NCBI GenBank assembly: GCA_964019135.1
Contig: OZ025255.1
Coordinates: 25,087,708 to 25,151,707 of the forward strand
Direction: 5' to 3'
From: Arenicola marina
Taxonomy: Eukaryota; Annelida; Polychaeta; Arenicolidae
Length of the DNA stretch: 64,000 bases
The notes beneath the pieces were generated by a model. It was not told the origin of the DNA and ran no database searches. It worked only from the letters and a program-made list of their open reading frames with translations. Positions 24,201-55,832 of this stretch are shown in pieces (positions within the stretch are counted from its first letter, which is position 1; each line of letters opens with the position of its first letter). The position numbers were made by a program, and so were the translations under genes.

Positions 24201-27200
24201 GGCCTACTAGAAAAACACATTTTACAACAGTAGCATATATTCAGTCGTACCACCAACCGCCGATAGTTTTCAAGGATGAAATAAGGGCCAAACTTGGAGC
24301 TAAGCTAGAGGGAAAGTTTTGCAGTCAAACGCCTACATACGGTCAAGCCGCAATAGCAGTCCGCTCATATTTAAAAGGCCAACAGGATCGGCTACATATA
24401 GGATATATTTATTTATTTATTATTAGACAATGTTTGTATTACGGCCACTTTTCACCAGCCCAACCTATGCCGATAACGTAAGGTGTTCTTGGTTCACAGC
24501 CCTTACCTTTAGGCCCTTAAGGAACTTCTTGGTCATTGCTATGGGTGTGTCGGCTTCGAACAGGTCGCTGCTGCGTACTTTCTGACCGCCGTATTCCAGG
24601 ACAGCCGGAACCATCTGAACACGCAACGGACGGCATTGGAATACAGTCCTCAACTACATACACAGGATCTATTTACTGTTAAAGCTGGGTTTTTTTTCAC
24701 TCACATTGTGATTTTCGATTATTTTTATGATTAACATAGCACAACAGAAAACCTTACAGGCTAAGAATATAAATTTCATTTCCAGCCAAAACATTTTTAA
24801 AGCTTCTTAAGAAAAATATTGTTGCATGAGTAACTTTAATATTGTTCAATTTTGAAAATCTCTTTCGCGGTTTACCTGTTCAGCCCATAGACCCGCAATC
24901 GAGCTTGGCAGATGTAACGGTACATGTAGCCGATAGAATTTGTAAATACTGTATGCAAGCCGACATTACGATTTTAGAGGATGAGTATCAGGTTTTGTTA
25001 TGTTGTCCTTCGTTATTCTGCTATACGTTATTCAGCCTACCTTTTTGAGACGCTCGCTGACGCCCTTCCGCTCGAGGGCTTGCATCAGGCCCGAGATGTC
25101 GTTGTTGCTGTGAGTCTCGTATCTCAACGCGTACAGCATGACCAGCCGCGCCATGTCCATCTCGCGAGACTTCTCACTGGCCAGCAGGCCGCGGATTTTC
25201 TACGAGAAAATGGCATGAATTGGTGAGTTTGGTCGATTCTATGCACGCAAGGGTAAACTAGGCCAAGGAACCTTCCCGGGACGCTGCAGGATGAATGAGT
25301 GAAACATGCTGGTTGCCCGGGCCCGGATTCGAACCCAGAACCTATTGATCTGCGGTCTACTGCGCTAATCACTACACCAGTGAGGCCCAATCACATAACT
25401 CTCGTTGTAATGATAGTTTTTCTTAAAAGGAATCCAGATATGGTCGGCTATTTATAGACCATTATGGGCCATCGGTGTCATGCCCCTAAATGAACAGCAT
25501 TCTCTATGATTGCTTGGTTCTATATTCAGGACATTTTAACCACATTTGCACATATCGCGTCAATGGGAGAAGGAAGGGAGAGTGAAGCCAGGTCCCCGGG
25601 GGTAACCCCCTACTCTTTGTGAAGAAGGACATGGGATCTTTATCCTGCGACCACACAGACATGGCCACATCGGGGCTCGAACCACCGATCCACGTGCCGT
25701 TAGGCCCTCAGGTGATCAGAGCACTCAAGGCGAGGGCTCTAACCCACTGAGCTATCGGGGCGGCCCCGTATACTCCAGGAAACATAACCAAAATGCATAT
25801 TGATACCACACAAGAGCTAATTCGGTCTCGGAAATAAGCCCAGCGCTATCACATCGGTCACGCAAAACCCAGGCACATGTCATACATACCATGAAGAGGA
25901 ATATGTAAAACCATACAAAATATCAGGGGCGTCTCCCATAGGCTGGAACGGAGTCATTTAATTGGCCCATGACGAAAATGCATCAATTGTTTAAGCTCCT
26001 AGGCCTCCTTACCTGGAGCGAGGCGTTGTGGTCGCTCTGACACACGAGTTCCTGTTCACATTCAGACACATCCATCAAGCCGTGCTTGTTGACCAGGCGC
26101 GAGAGCTCCCCGACCACTGTCACGTGCTTGGAGACGGTCCCCGACATCTTCTTGAACTGAGGGTAGTTCTCCACGAACGCCTTTAACAGAGGCGCAGAAA
26201 TCGAGGTTAATACGGTAATCTCAACTTAATCTATTGACGTATCGAAGGACAGCGTGGCTAGCTACCTTCACATTTAGTTCATTGGTGTCAGCGAACCCAA
26301 TTAACATAACGCTAATACAATATAACCTGCTAAAAATAACATCAGATTCTGCACTGAAACGAGCCATATTCACAAATACGTCTATCGAAATCTTTCGTAT
26401 TTTTTTCTTTCAATACGATATCATACATCAATATATAAAATACATATGTGTGTGCTCATCTTGATCCGAAATACAATAATAAAACTGTCGATTATTGATA
26501 ATACATATAGAGACCTTCATATCAGCAATGGATTCCACTTTAGCCTGACTTTCAGATTTTTTCTGAAAGTCTTCCATTAAATCCTTGATATTGCTCCCAA
26601 TCTCTCCAAAGTTGAGGTACATATTCTGGCGACAAGAAACAAATTAGCAATTATAAATATATATTACAGTGTATCTTGCCATTTAAAATGGATCCAAGAT
26701 TGAGGAAGGAGTAATACGTATCATGCTGATCCACCATAAAGTACCCCCATGATAAAATAAATTTATGAAGACCGCTTCAGATATAAATTAGGTTAGTCGA
26801 AGACGTTGTTAAACACAGAGAGAAAAAACATGTGAGGAGTCTATATGGACAATATGTATACTACCCGACACTGCAATGTATATATTGTATAGTTCAATAA
26901 AGAATTTAATAAGAAAAATAGAAGAATCACAACCATTTTTAGTCTTTTGACCCCAACATTTTACAGCAGTACAAAAATCATGTCAACTCGCAGTCCATGT
27001 TTTTGACCACACTTAGAAATTAATCATATGTTCCTTATCACACCACAGAAATACTGCTGAACGTCATTTTCCAAATCCGTGCACACTAAAAGGCAAACAC
27101 TCTTACATTGGCGTAGAATTCATCGTGTTCTGATGACAGCACGACTTCTTGAAGGTCCTTGGAGATGCCTGGGACGTTGGTGAGATTGATTCGATTGTTG

Positions 27201-30200
27201 TTGATGGCTAACAACTCATGAACCATTGCTTGGTACGTCCACTGCAACCAGGAAGTCCATATCATGACGGGGCACACACGACAGATATCGTGTACAACAC
27301 GTACCCCCACTTTATGAAGAACCCTTGATCAGGATTTACGTTGAGAGAACGACATCAGTAAGTGAAGTATGCAATCCTACTATGGGGATGTAGGGGTGAA
27401 ATTTCGGGTGGAATCTCCCACTGTGATCAGCATGTGTGTCGTATTGTTCTACGTGTGGCACCAAGACCGCCCCCCCCCCTCCCTCAACTACTGTCAGTTA
27501 ACAATGCACCAATAATATCGGCCATTGGTTATCCGTATATCACCAATGTCTGCCATTGTTATTCGTATATCACCAATGTCTTCCATTGTTTTCAGTCTAT
27601 CACCAATGTCTTCCATTGTTATCAGTCAATCACTAATGTCTTCCATTGTTATCAGTCTATCAGCAAGATCCCCCAATATTGTCGCTTACCAGTGTATCAC
27701 TAGTATCGTCCACTGTTATCAGTGTATCATTAATGTCTTCCATTGTTATCAGTGAATCACCAATGTCTCCCCATCAGTTTATCACCATTATCGCCAAATT
27801 ACATGTGTATCACCAATATCTGCCCCTGTTACCAGTGTATATCGTCAGTTATCACGTGTATCACCAATATCTGCCCCTGTTACCAGTGTATATCGTCAGT
27901 TATCACGTGTATCACCAATATCTGGCCCTGTTACCAGTGTATATCATCAGTTATCACGTGTATCACCAATATCTGCCCCTGTTACCAGTGTATATCGTCA
28001 GTTATCACGTGTATCACCAATATCTGCCCCTGTTACCAGTGTATATCGTCAGTTATCACGTGTATCACCAATATCTGGCCCTGTTACCAGTGTGTATCGT
28101 CAGTTATCAGCGTGTATCACCAATATCTGCCCCTGTTACCAGTGTATATCGTCATTTATCACGTGTATCACCAATATCTGCCCCTGTTACGAGCGTATAT
28201 CGTCAGTTATCACGTGTATCACCAATATCTGCCCCTGTTACCAGTGTATATCGTCAGTTATCAGGTGTATCACCAATATCTGGCCCTGTTACCAGTGTGT
28301 ATCGTCAGTTATCAGCGTGTATCACCAATATCTGGCCCTGTTACCAGTGTGTATCGTCAGTTATCACGTGTATCACCAATATCTGCCCCTGTTACCAGCG
28401 TATATCGTCAGTTATCACGTGTATCACCAATATCTGCCCCTGTTACCAGCGTATATCGTCAGTTATCACGTGTATCACCAATATCTGCCCCTGTTACCAC
28501 TGTATATCGTCAGTTATCACGTGTATCACCAATATCTGCCCCTGTTACCAGTGCATATCGTCAGTTATCACGTGTATCACCAATATCTGCCCCTGTTACC
28601 AGTGTATATCGTCAGTTATCAGCGTGTATCACCAATATCTGTCCCTGTTACCAGTGTATATCGTCAGTTATCACGTGTATCACCAATATCTGCCCCTGTT
28701 ACCAGTGTATATCGTCAGTTATCAGCGTGTATCACCAATATCTGTCCCTGTTACCAGCGTATATCGTCAGTTATCAGCGTGTATCACCAATATCTGCCCC
28801 TGTTACCAGTGTATATCGTCAGTTATCACGTGTATCACCAATATCTGCCCCTGTTACCAGCGTATATCGTCAGTTATCACGTGTATCACCAATATCTGTC
28901 CCTGTTACCAGTGTATATCGTCAGTTATCACGTGTATCACCAATATCTGCCCCTGTTACCAGCGTATATCGTCAGTTATCACGTGTATCACCAATATCTG
29001 CCCCTGTTACCCGTGTATATCGTCAGTTATCACGTGTATCTCCAATATCTGTCCCTGTTACCAGCGTATATCGTCAGTTATCAGCGTTTATCACCAATAT
29101 CTGCCCCTGTTACCAGTGTATATCGTCAGTTATCACGTGTATCACCAATATCTGTCCCTGTTACCAGTGTATATCGTCAGTTATCAGCGTGTATCACCAA
29201 TATCTGTCCCTGTTACCAGTGTATATCGTCAGTTATCAGCGTGTATCACCAATATCTGCCCCTGTTACCCGTGTATATCGTCATTTATCACGTGTATCTC
29301 CAATATCTGTCCCTGTTACCAGCGTATATCGTCAGTTATCAGCGTGTATCACCAATATCTGCCCCTGTTACCAGTGTATATCGTCAGTTATCACGTGTAT
29401 CACCAATATCTGTCCCTGTTACCAGTGTATATCGTCAGTTATCAGCGTGTATCACCAATATCTGTCCCTGTTACCAGCGTATATCGTCAGTTATCAGCGT
29501 GTATCACCAATATCTGCCCCTGTTAAAAGTGTATATCGTCAGTTATCAGCGTGTATCACCAATATCTGTCCCTGTTACCAGTGTATATCGTCAGTTATCA
29601 GCGTGTATCACCAATATCTGCCCCTGTTACCAGTGTATATCGTCAGTTATCAGCGTGTATCACCAATATCTGCCCCTGTTACCAGTGTATATCGTCAGTT
29701 ATCAGCGTGTATCACCAATATCTGCCCCTGTTACCAGCGTATATCGTCAGTTATCACGTGTATCACCAATATCTGTCCCTGTTACCAGTGTATATCGTCA
29801 GTTATCACGTGTATCACCAATATCTGCCCCTGTTACCAGCGTATATCGTCAGTTATCACGTGTATCACCAATATCTGCCCCTGTTACCAGTGTATATCGT
29901 CAGTTATCACGTGTATCACCAATATCTGCCCCTGTTACCAGTGTATATCGTCAGTTATCAGCGTGTATCACCAATATCTGTCCCTGTTACCAGTGTATAT
30001 CGTCAGTTATCACGTGTATCACCAATATTTGCCCCTGTTACCAGTGTATATCGTCAGTTATCAGCGTGTATCACCAATATCTGTCCCTGTTACCAGTGTA
30101 TATCGTCAGTTATCAGCGTGTATCACCAATATCTGTCCCTGTTACCAGTGTATATCGTCAGTTATCAGCGTGTATCACCAATATCTGTCCCTGTTACCAG

Positions 30201-33200
30201 TGTATATCGTCAGTTATCACGTGTATCACCAATATCTGCCCCTGTTACCAGTGTATATCGTCAGTTATCACGTGTATCACCAATATCTGTCCCTGTTACC
30301 AGTGTATATCGTCAGTTATCACGTGTATCACCAATATCTGCCCCTGTTACCAGTGTATATCGTCAGTTATCACGTGTATCACCAATATCTGTCCCTGTTA
30401 CCAGCGTATATCGTCAGTCATCAGCGTGTATCACCAATATCTGTCCCTGTTACCAGCGTATATCGTCAGTCATCAGCGTGTATCACCAGTATCTGTCCCT
30501 GTTACCAGCGTATATCGTCAGTTATCAGCGTGTATCACCAATATCTGCCCCTGTTACCAGTGTATATCGTCAGTTATCAGCGTGTATCACCAATATCTGT
30601 CCCTGTTACCAGCGTACATCGTCAGTTATCAGCGTGTATCACCAATATCTGTCCCTGTTACCAGTGTATATCGTCAGTTATCAGCGTGTATCACCAATAT
30701 CTGCCCCTGTTACCAGCGTATATCGTCAGTTATCAGCGTGTATCACCAATATCTGCCCCTGTTACCAGTGTATATCGTCAGTTACCAGCGTGTACCACCA
30801 ATATCTGCCCCTGTTACCAGTGTATATCGTCAGTTATCAGCGTGTATCACCAATATCTGTCCCTGTTACCAGCGTATATCGTCAGTTATCAGCGTGTATC
30901 ACCAATATCTGTCCCTGTTACCAGTGTATATCGTCAGTTACCAGCGTGTACCACCAATATCTGCCCCTGTTACCAGTGTATTTCGTCGTTATCAGCGTGT
31001 ATCACCAATATCTGGCCCTGTTACCAATGTATTTCGTCGTTATCAGCGTGTATCACCAATATCTGGCCCTGTTACCAGCGTATATCGTCAGTTACCAGCA
31101 TGTATCACCAATATTTGTCCCGGTTACCAGCGTATATCGTCAGTTATCAGCGTGTATCACCAATATCTGCCCCTGTTACCAGTGTATATCGTCAGTTATC
31201 ACTTGTATCACCAATATCTGTCCCTGTAACCAGTGAATATCGTCAGTTGCCGGCGTGTATCACAAATATCTGTCCCTGTTACAAGTGTTTACCAGAATGC
31301 CCCACCTCTACCAGTATATAATCAGGATACTGTTATTACCTGATTCAGAAGCGGCGTGACGGCGTCATCCCGGCGGTCCAGGATCAGTAAAACGGGAGGC
31401 ACATCAGTCTTCCGGAAGTCAAACAGCGCCGCCTCGCGTGAGATTACCTGCTGCTCAAAGTCAAAAGCGAAGAGATGATTAAATTCTTGCTCACGTGCAA
31501 ATTTATTTACAATGGAATGCGAAAATGTATAGTTTGTACAATCGACTAGAAATGCATTATGTTTGTATCATTTGCAACACTGTAGTACAAAAGCCTCGTG
31601 CCTATACTACGAGGAGACTGATAATTCGCCCGATACGATAAATCGCATTAGGTTTATTATAGTCTCACGCTGCTCCGTAGCTCCCTGCCTGTCTGAATGA
31701 ATAAAAAAATGATTCGGTGTGTTAGATGATACCGGTACACTGGACAGCACTTGAACTAAATTGCATATGGACCAATCAACCTCACAGCCGTTTACCGAAA
31801 TAAAGGATTTGTAAAACACTCCACGCTACAAGGACGAGATTAGGCCGCGAGATCGAGCTCTCTCACAATGACATGAATGACCGGGAGACACGATTAAACC
31901 GACATAACGGGCATCGATTTCCTTAACTAAAACAATATAGTTATAAGTTGTTTTTGGTCGTTTATTATGAAGACATCATCTGAGTCTTTATTTAGTGTCG
32001 TTTTTTGAATTGTTCAAAGATGTCATATATCAGCTTCCTTACCCGGACATTGTCAGCCAATCTCTTAGCCATTTCAGATGAATTTTGAAAGCGGATCATG
32101 GGACATTTCTTTAAAGATAGAAGCAGTGATGTGAGGCCTTGCACTGTTCTCTGAAGGGACAGCTGAGACCAGTTTCTCCCCTGGGAAAAACAAAAGCATA
32201 TATGCCAATGTTAAAATGTACACCTTATCCGCCCCACTTAAGTAGTCAAGATAAGTCCATCAATATGAGTGAAACATAATTGGGTAACATATAAATACAT
32301 GTAAATGATTGATTAACACAGACAGATTTAATCGATTCTGATCAGGAAAATTGTACCATGTTGAAAAAAACCTTGAAAATGTAGAAGATTAAGTTGAGCA
32401 AAGGGCTAGTTTGACTAAATCAATGATGGTTTGCCAAATTAACTGCTCATTCGATAAGAGAATAACTGACCCCAGATTGCTGGAAACTATGTTTATTTTT
32501 AGTTATTTATTTTTAATATATAATATATTAAATATTACTTTACATCATTTACTCAGCTCTATTGTTTCTGGCACTCTTTTGTATATAGTATGACTTTTAC
32601 ATTATTCAAATCTGCACAGACACAAAGCTTGTTTTCATACCTGAGAACAACCAACAATATTGAGCGAAAACAAGTGCGGACTGACAGCAACATAATCCCC
32701 GTAAAACTCCTGCAAAGGAAATACAAGCATCTATATATGGCTATATGTAGCAATACATCACAATTCAACACCAATATGTTATAATATGACACTTTAAATT
32801 AGTATATCTCTATGGCATGCAGTTAAGGGCTTGTACAATATGACACTTTGGATTCTATCTCTATGCCATGGGCTTAAACAATATGATCAACTGCTGTAGA
32901 TATAAATGAATGATAACAAACTGAACAGCCATAACATCTGTAAACATAAGAATGATTTGCTTTGTAAAGTATGCTGAAAGAGGTCTCGATCATCAGCTTG
33001 GGTGAGGACTTTCACATCAATCCGGGCCCCAGTACACTAACCTGTACTTCTCTGATCATGTCCTGATTAGCAGCTTCAGCAAGAAGTTTCACATCAATAC
33101 ATGCCCCAGTACACTAACCTGTACTTCTCTGACCATGTCCTGATTAGCAGCTTCAGCAAGAAGTTTCACATCAATACATGCCCTAGTACACTAACCTGTA

Positions 33201-34759
33201 CTTCTCTGACCACCTCTTGATCATCAGCTTCTGCGAGAACTTTCACATCTTGCTTGCTGATGACATTGCTGAAATCTGTAAAACGTACATGTTACCATGG
33301 CTACCAGTAACTAAGAGGCAGTTATTGTCTAATCATAAATGTGCGGATTTTAATATAACCTAGTAGCATAGTTACATAAAATACAACTACAAGTAACTGA
33401 CCTAAATATATGTGTTATTAGTGAAGACTACATAATAGAGCAGCTAAGCCACAATGAAACAGATTTAATGTGTCCTATAAATAACAGTAAGTAAAATAAG
33501 TCCTCCTTTGACATGCAAAGTTATATTGTAGCTGCTAAAAAAGCCAACATACATATGTAATATAATCCATATTTAGGTGCACGCAGCTCCTGTGCCAGCA
33601 GGTCTACATTTTCCTTAGTAGGTCTCAAGAAACAGATGCACTTTAGGTGTTTCATGGTCTCACGACTGGTAGAGTCAATTCTTTCAAATAGGTAGACTTC
33701 TTTCTGCAGTATCTCTGATTGCGCATAAACCATGCTAACAACACTGGTCTGTAAAAAACAAAAAATTTTAAATATCACATTGATATGTATGGCTACTGTG
33801 ATCATCTGTAAAAGACTTTTTAACACAAGTCTTCACACATGGAAGTGCAATAAGCATTAGAGATTGTACACTTAATTAACCTTTGCAATGCAAGTTAGAA
33901 ATTGTAGGTAACTAGGTCTATAGGTGCTAGGTATCAGAAACTAATAATCTCATAACATTTGTATATATGTAATTACTTAAAGGGTTTCCTTCAAATAAAA
34001 TAGCATGTATGAGATCCTCCTTGTTGCATTTGTAGGGAGAGGGTGAAGTCTATCATCATCATTGGCACTCTTAGAGTGGCAGGGAATGGTTCAGAAAGCA
34101 GCAGTTGATGGTGTAACAACATATAGCTGCTGTCTTAAACTAACTGGGCCAGTGAGTAACTTGATACTGTGTAGGCTTGACGAGACAGTAGTTCTACAAT
34201 GCCGGGATAATTGGCTTCATTGGCTGGATGGGATTATGATAGGCTAGAGAGTGGAGGAGTGACCACTGATCCCTTGGTCGATCAAATAGGTGGAGGGTTA
34301 CAGTAACCAGGAAGGGGAGTCCCAAGAGACAGGCTTGAACTTGGTTTATATATTAGTCACACCAGTGTATAAGTACCCCTCGATAGCAAGGAAAAAAGGT
34401 GTGGCAACAGCTTCTAGGGGTCAAGTTAGGCTGTGGTCTGAGAAACTTTTAAACCCTATGCCCCATACTACTGTCTGTACTATAGCTCTGTCACAGAGCC
34501 TTGTTACATCTGTTAACAACGCCACAAGGTTGGGGCTATCTGTACTATATCCATGTTGACAATGACATTATGACTCATGATGTTTATCAACATTACAAGA
34601 CTTGTCACCTGTCATAAAAGACATAAGACATAACTGAGTTCACGATTTACGATTTCCAGTCAGTACCGTTTCTTTGTCCATCAGCAATATCTTCATACCA
34701 GGACCACAGTCCTCTATCATTTTCGATATATACATCTTTACGGCTAAAACGACGTTCAT
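21236..34759 (-). CDS. VPS45: VPS45, Sec1/Munc18-family protein
   Basis: Thirteen coding exons on the minus strand, listed 5' to 3': 34759-34667, 33748-33553, 33275-33196, 32709-32641, 32180-32043, 31450-31340, 27241-27107, 26625-26515, 26180-26013, 25199-25041, 24614-24507, 22039-21786, 21317-21236. Total 567 aa against 570 in human. VPS45 binds the syntaxin-type SNAREs of the trans-Golgi and endosome and promotes SNARE assembly. Start [20 protein letters not shown], then [119 protein letters not shown] and [12 protein letters not shown] all follow the family order. The final exon (AGC after the junction, then [18 protein letters not shown]) fits the family C-terminus; reading through exon 12 would instead end in WVKGRLG. 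Intron 3 carries decayed copies of the exon 3 end, intron 6 and intron 11 carry large minisatellites. Head-to-head with SMC5. Confidence 0.97.
21491..21690 (+). mobile_element. tRNA-derived SINE, second family
   Basis: A tRNA B-box-like GGTTCGAATCC near 21513 is followed by a body with GATAAAGATTATATATCTCT, GGGGAGTTCCTCCCGGA and CATAGCTCCTC, shared with 42926-43105 and 43503-43680. It lies in VPS45 intron 12 in antisense orientation. Confidence 0.7.
22290..24125. repeat. 45-bp minisatellite in VPS45 intron 11
   Basis: About 40 copies of a 45-bp unit containing CTCATCGTCACCCCCGGGAT and GCTGTACCATTGTCAATGA. Copies differ mainly at a few positions (CCC/GCC, GTC/GCC, ACT/AAT), and blocks of several variant units recur (23010-23230 resembles 23410-23650), which points to duplication of multi-unit segments. 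Three frames remain open for 559-640 codons only because the unit is a multiple of three and lacks stops. It lies in the last-but-one intron and does not contain a splice site of VPS45. Confidence 0.97.
25212..25390 (-). mobile_element. tRNA-derived SINE, third family
   Basis: Read on the minus strand, a tRNA-like head with GGTGTAGTGATTAGCGCAG (A box) and GGTTCGAATCC-like GGGTTCGAATCC (B box), followed by a non-tRNA body. The same head occurs at 37182. The cloverleaf is not preserved, so this is not a tRNA gene. It lies in VPS45 intron 9, about 13 bp upstream of the exon 10 acceptor. Confidence 0.75.
25508..25767 (-). mobile_element. tRNA-derived SINE, first family, near full length
   Basis: On the minus strand: head GGCCGCCCCGATAGCTCAGT, GGATCGGTGGTTCGAGCCCC (B box), body with GCAGGATAAAGATCCCATGT and GGGGACCTGGCTTCACTCT, tail ending TCCTGAATATAGAACCAAGC. 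Full head-to-tail match with 40362 and 42363. It lies in VPS45 intron 9. Confidence 0.85.
27538..27790. repeat. 30-bp repeat beside the 51-bp array
   Basis: About eight diverged units of the form TATCACCAATGTCTTCCATT followed by GTTATCAGTC. It runs into the 51/52-bp array, whose unit starts with a 30-bp piece of the same pattern. Confidence 0.85.
27791..31300. repeat. 51/52-bp minisatellite in VPS45 intron 6
   Basis: About 68 copies, filling most of intron 6. Each has GTGTATCACCAATATCTGCC, CCTGTTACCAGTGTATATCG and TCAGTTATC, then either ACGTG (51 bp) or AGCGTG (52 bp). The two monomer lengths are interspersed, so reading frames shift repeatedly and long open frames (up to 1192 codons) arise in all three forward frames. 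The 51-bp form contains CACGTG; the 52-bp form does not. Confidence 0.97.
32978..33195 (-). repeat. 77-bp repeat of the VPS45 exon 3 end and donor
   Basis: On the minus strand, directly after exon 3. Two full 77-bp units (33195-33119, 33118-33042) and one decayed partial copy follow. Each unit starts with the donor GTTAGTGTAC and ends with a mutated copy of the exon end (GATGTGAAACTTCTTGCTGA ... GTCAGAGAAGTACAG), so GAAGTACAG|GTTAGTG occurs three times in a row. Reading on from the true exon meets TGA after ten codons. Confidence 0.93.
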
Positions 34760-34997
34760 TGTGTCGATTTCTTGAACTGCTCGATGCTGTGAAAAACTTG
34801 TACAGTCGGTTGTCTGTTTGTCATTTACAAGACGTCTTATTATCGCTCAGGAATCTGCAGCGCCACCTAGCGAATGATAAAGTGGGTGATGTTTCGTCTA
34901 CGGCTCCGATATCGTACCAGCGTGCAGCACATCTCACACTCGCGATTCTGCCGCGAAAAGTAGAAAAGTAAACAGAAAGAGAAATTAATTGTGTACA
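34760..34997. promoter_or_regulatory. Bidirectional VPS45/SMC5 promoter
   Basis: Only 238 bp separate the two divergent start codons, so both 5' leaders and the shared promoter must fit here unless a 5' untranslated exon exists. It holds a CTCF-like core on the minus strand at about 34859-34873 (TCGCTAGGTGGCGCTG) and an E2F-like CCGCGAAA at 34951-34958. No TATA box is obvious. Motif calls are by eye. Confidence 0.6.
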
Positions 34998-54347
<19,350 letters not shown>

Positions 54348-54354
<7 letters not shown>

Positions 54355-54470
54355 TTATCTTGGGTCCCACGTGGTTCTCGAGCTTGTATCACGTGACGGT
54401 CACGTGATCCACGTGTTCCGTCATGGGTCACGCGTGGTTCACGGGCTTGTATCACGTTATGGTGCTGCGT
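54348..54470. promoter_or_regulatory. CACGTG cluster at the SMC5 stop codon
   Basis: Five CACGTG palindromes lie between about 54348 and 54410; the SMC5 stop codon TGA sits inside the first one. The segment is an imperfect two-copy repeat of about 60 bp (GGGTCCCACGTGGTTCTCGA against GGGTCACGCGTGGTTCACGG, both followed by GCTTGTATCACGT). CACGTG is the E-box of MYC/USF-type factors; a function here is not shown. Confidence 0.6.
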
Positions 54471-55832
54471 CTGTCTATAAGTTACCGCCGGTGTCTTCAA
54501 TTGACTAGTCCAGTAAATGTTTCATTTTAGGTTTTTTTCTTGTGGTGTGGAGCAGGAAAGAAAGCTAAAAGCATTGACATCGGTTGCAAGATTTTCTATC
54601 ACGTTTTAGATCATATCATTTAAACTTTTGTTCAGTAGATAGATAAATCGGATGCGGTCACGTGGCAATGGTGAGCCATTTACTTGTCAGGAGTGGTATA
54701 AAATGTCTATAAAGAATCAGTCCCAGGTGACTCTAACAAGACCAATGCTGCCCCTCACTTGGCGTTTCTTCACATTATTGGTCAGGATATTTTTCTGTTA
54801 ACCGGTTACAAAGCTGTACATAGCCCACGCATGTATACATTTATTCCAATATTTTCACAAAAGTAAATTGAAGGAATAGTCGTGTAGTTTAAAGCAATAT
54901 GGAGCTTAATTATCATATCGCCTATAAGTAATTGGAACTCTTCAACGTATTTTTGTATCTGCTTAAAAAGTTGTACAGGGGCGAGTATATAGGCAACATT
55001 TTATAGTGTTAGGATAAAGCCATGGTTTTCTGGCGCTCTGCGAAGTTCCAGGTCTAGGCAATGTTTGTTATCTGAATCAGTAGAATATCAGGTATCAATG
55101 CGCCATTGGAAGTACGGATCTCAGGACGAGACTGCCACTGTTCTTGGGTTTGCTTCGGCTCTTGCCAACCCATACAGGAACATGCGGTCTCGGTGGACCA
55201 GTAGCGTAGCTTAGTACAACCTCGATATATATAGAACTCTTTGTTCAGTCACGACTACGGTAATAAAGAACACCAGTTTTTGTCAGTTGCATGTAACCCT
55301 GGAGCCTTTATTTGTTTTGCTTACAACTTTTAAGTTGTCCACAGCAGTGCATGCTTGATGAACGCCGCATCATATAGTTTTCAATATTTGAAAGTAATAT
55401 ATAACTGTTTAATGTCCTCGCAATTAATGAGACAACTGATATTGAAGGAACTTCAAATTAACATAGTAACTATATAACTTCTACTTGGTACAAAGATAAT
55501 CCGATTTGTGACAACTGAACTAGTAATGCAATCATCTGACAGCATAGAACACACTAACCTAATTCCACAGATTTGGCACAGTCTGGAATGACTTGCTAAC
55601 ATTTATCTGCTTGTAATACTTATAATAAATATAAAAAAGACACTGCAAGAAACGGTAAAATAAGTTTTAAATTATATTTAAAACTTTACATTTAAAAGTG
55701 ATTTACTCTATGCCATCAGTCGTCAGCTTTGTGCGAATAAGGTAAGACAGTTGGGCTAGTCAAGACGTCGGTTTTCATCGTCTCTTAGGTGGTGATTGAA
55801 TTGTGGAGAGAGAGTTGCCATTAATTGCCGAC
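54355..55832. other. Convergent 3' regions of SMC5 and glutaredoxin
   Basis: No gene seen. The first plus-strand AATAAA after SMC5 is at 55262-55267; the first minus-strand AATAAA after glutaredoxin is at 55307-55312. If both are used, the two transcripts would end within about 50 bp of each other or overlap. Confidence 0.5.

Noticed and set aside
25330..25390. Minus-strand tRNA gene with GGTGTAGTGATTAGCGC and GGTTCGAATCC
   Set aside because: Shares its head and following body style with 37182; no acceptor stem pairing seen, hence SINE.
27743..31321. Open frames of 561 to 1192 codons over the 51/52-bp array
   Set aside because: They exist in several frames at once, have perfect tandem periodicity and lie inside the VPS45 intron; they follow from a stop-free repeat unit.
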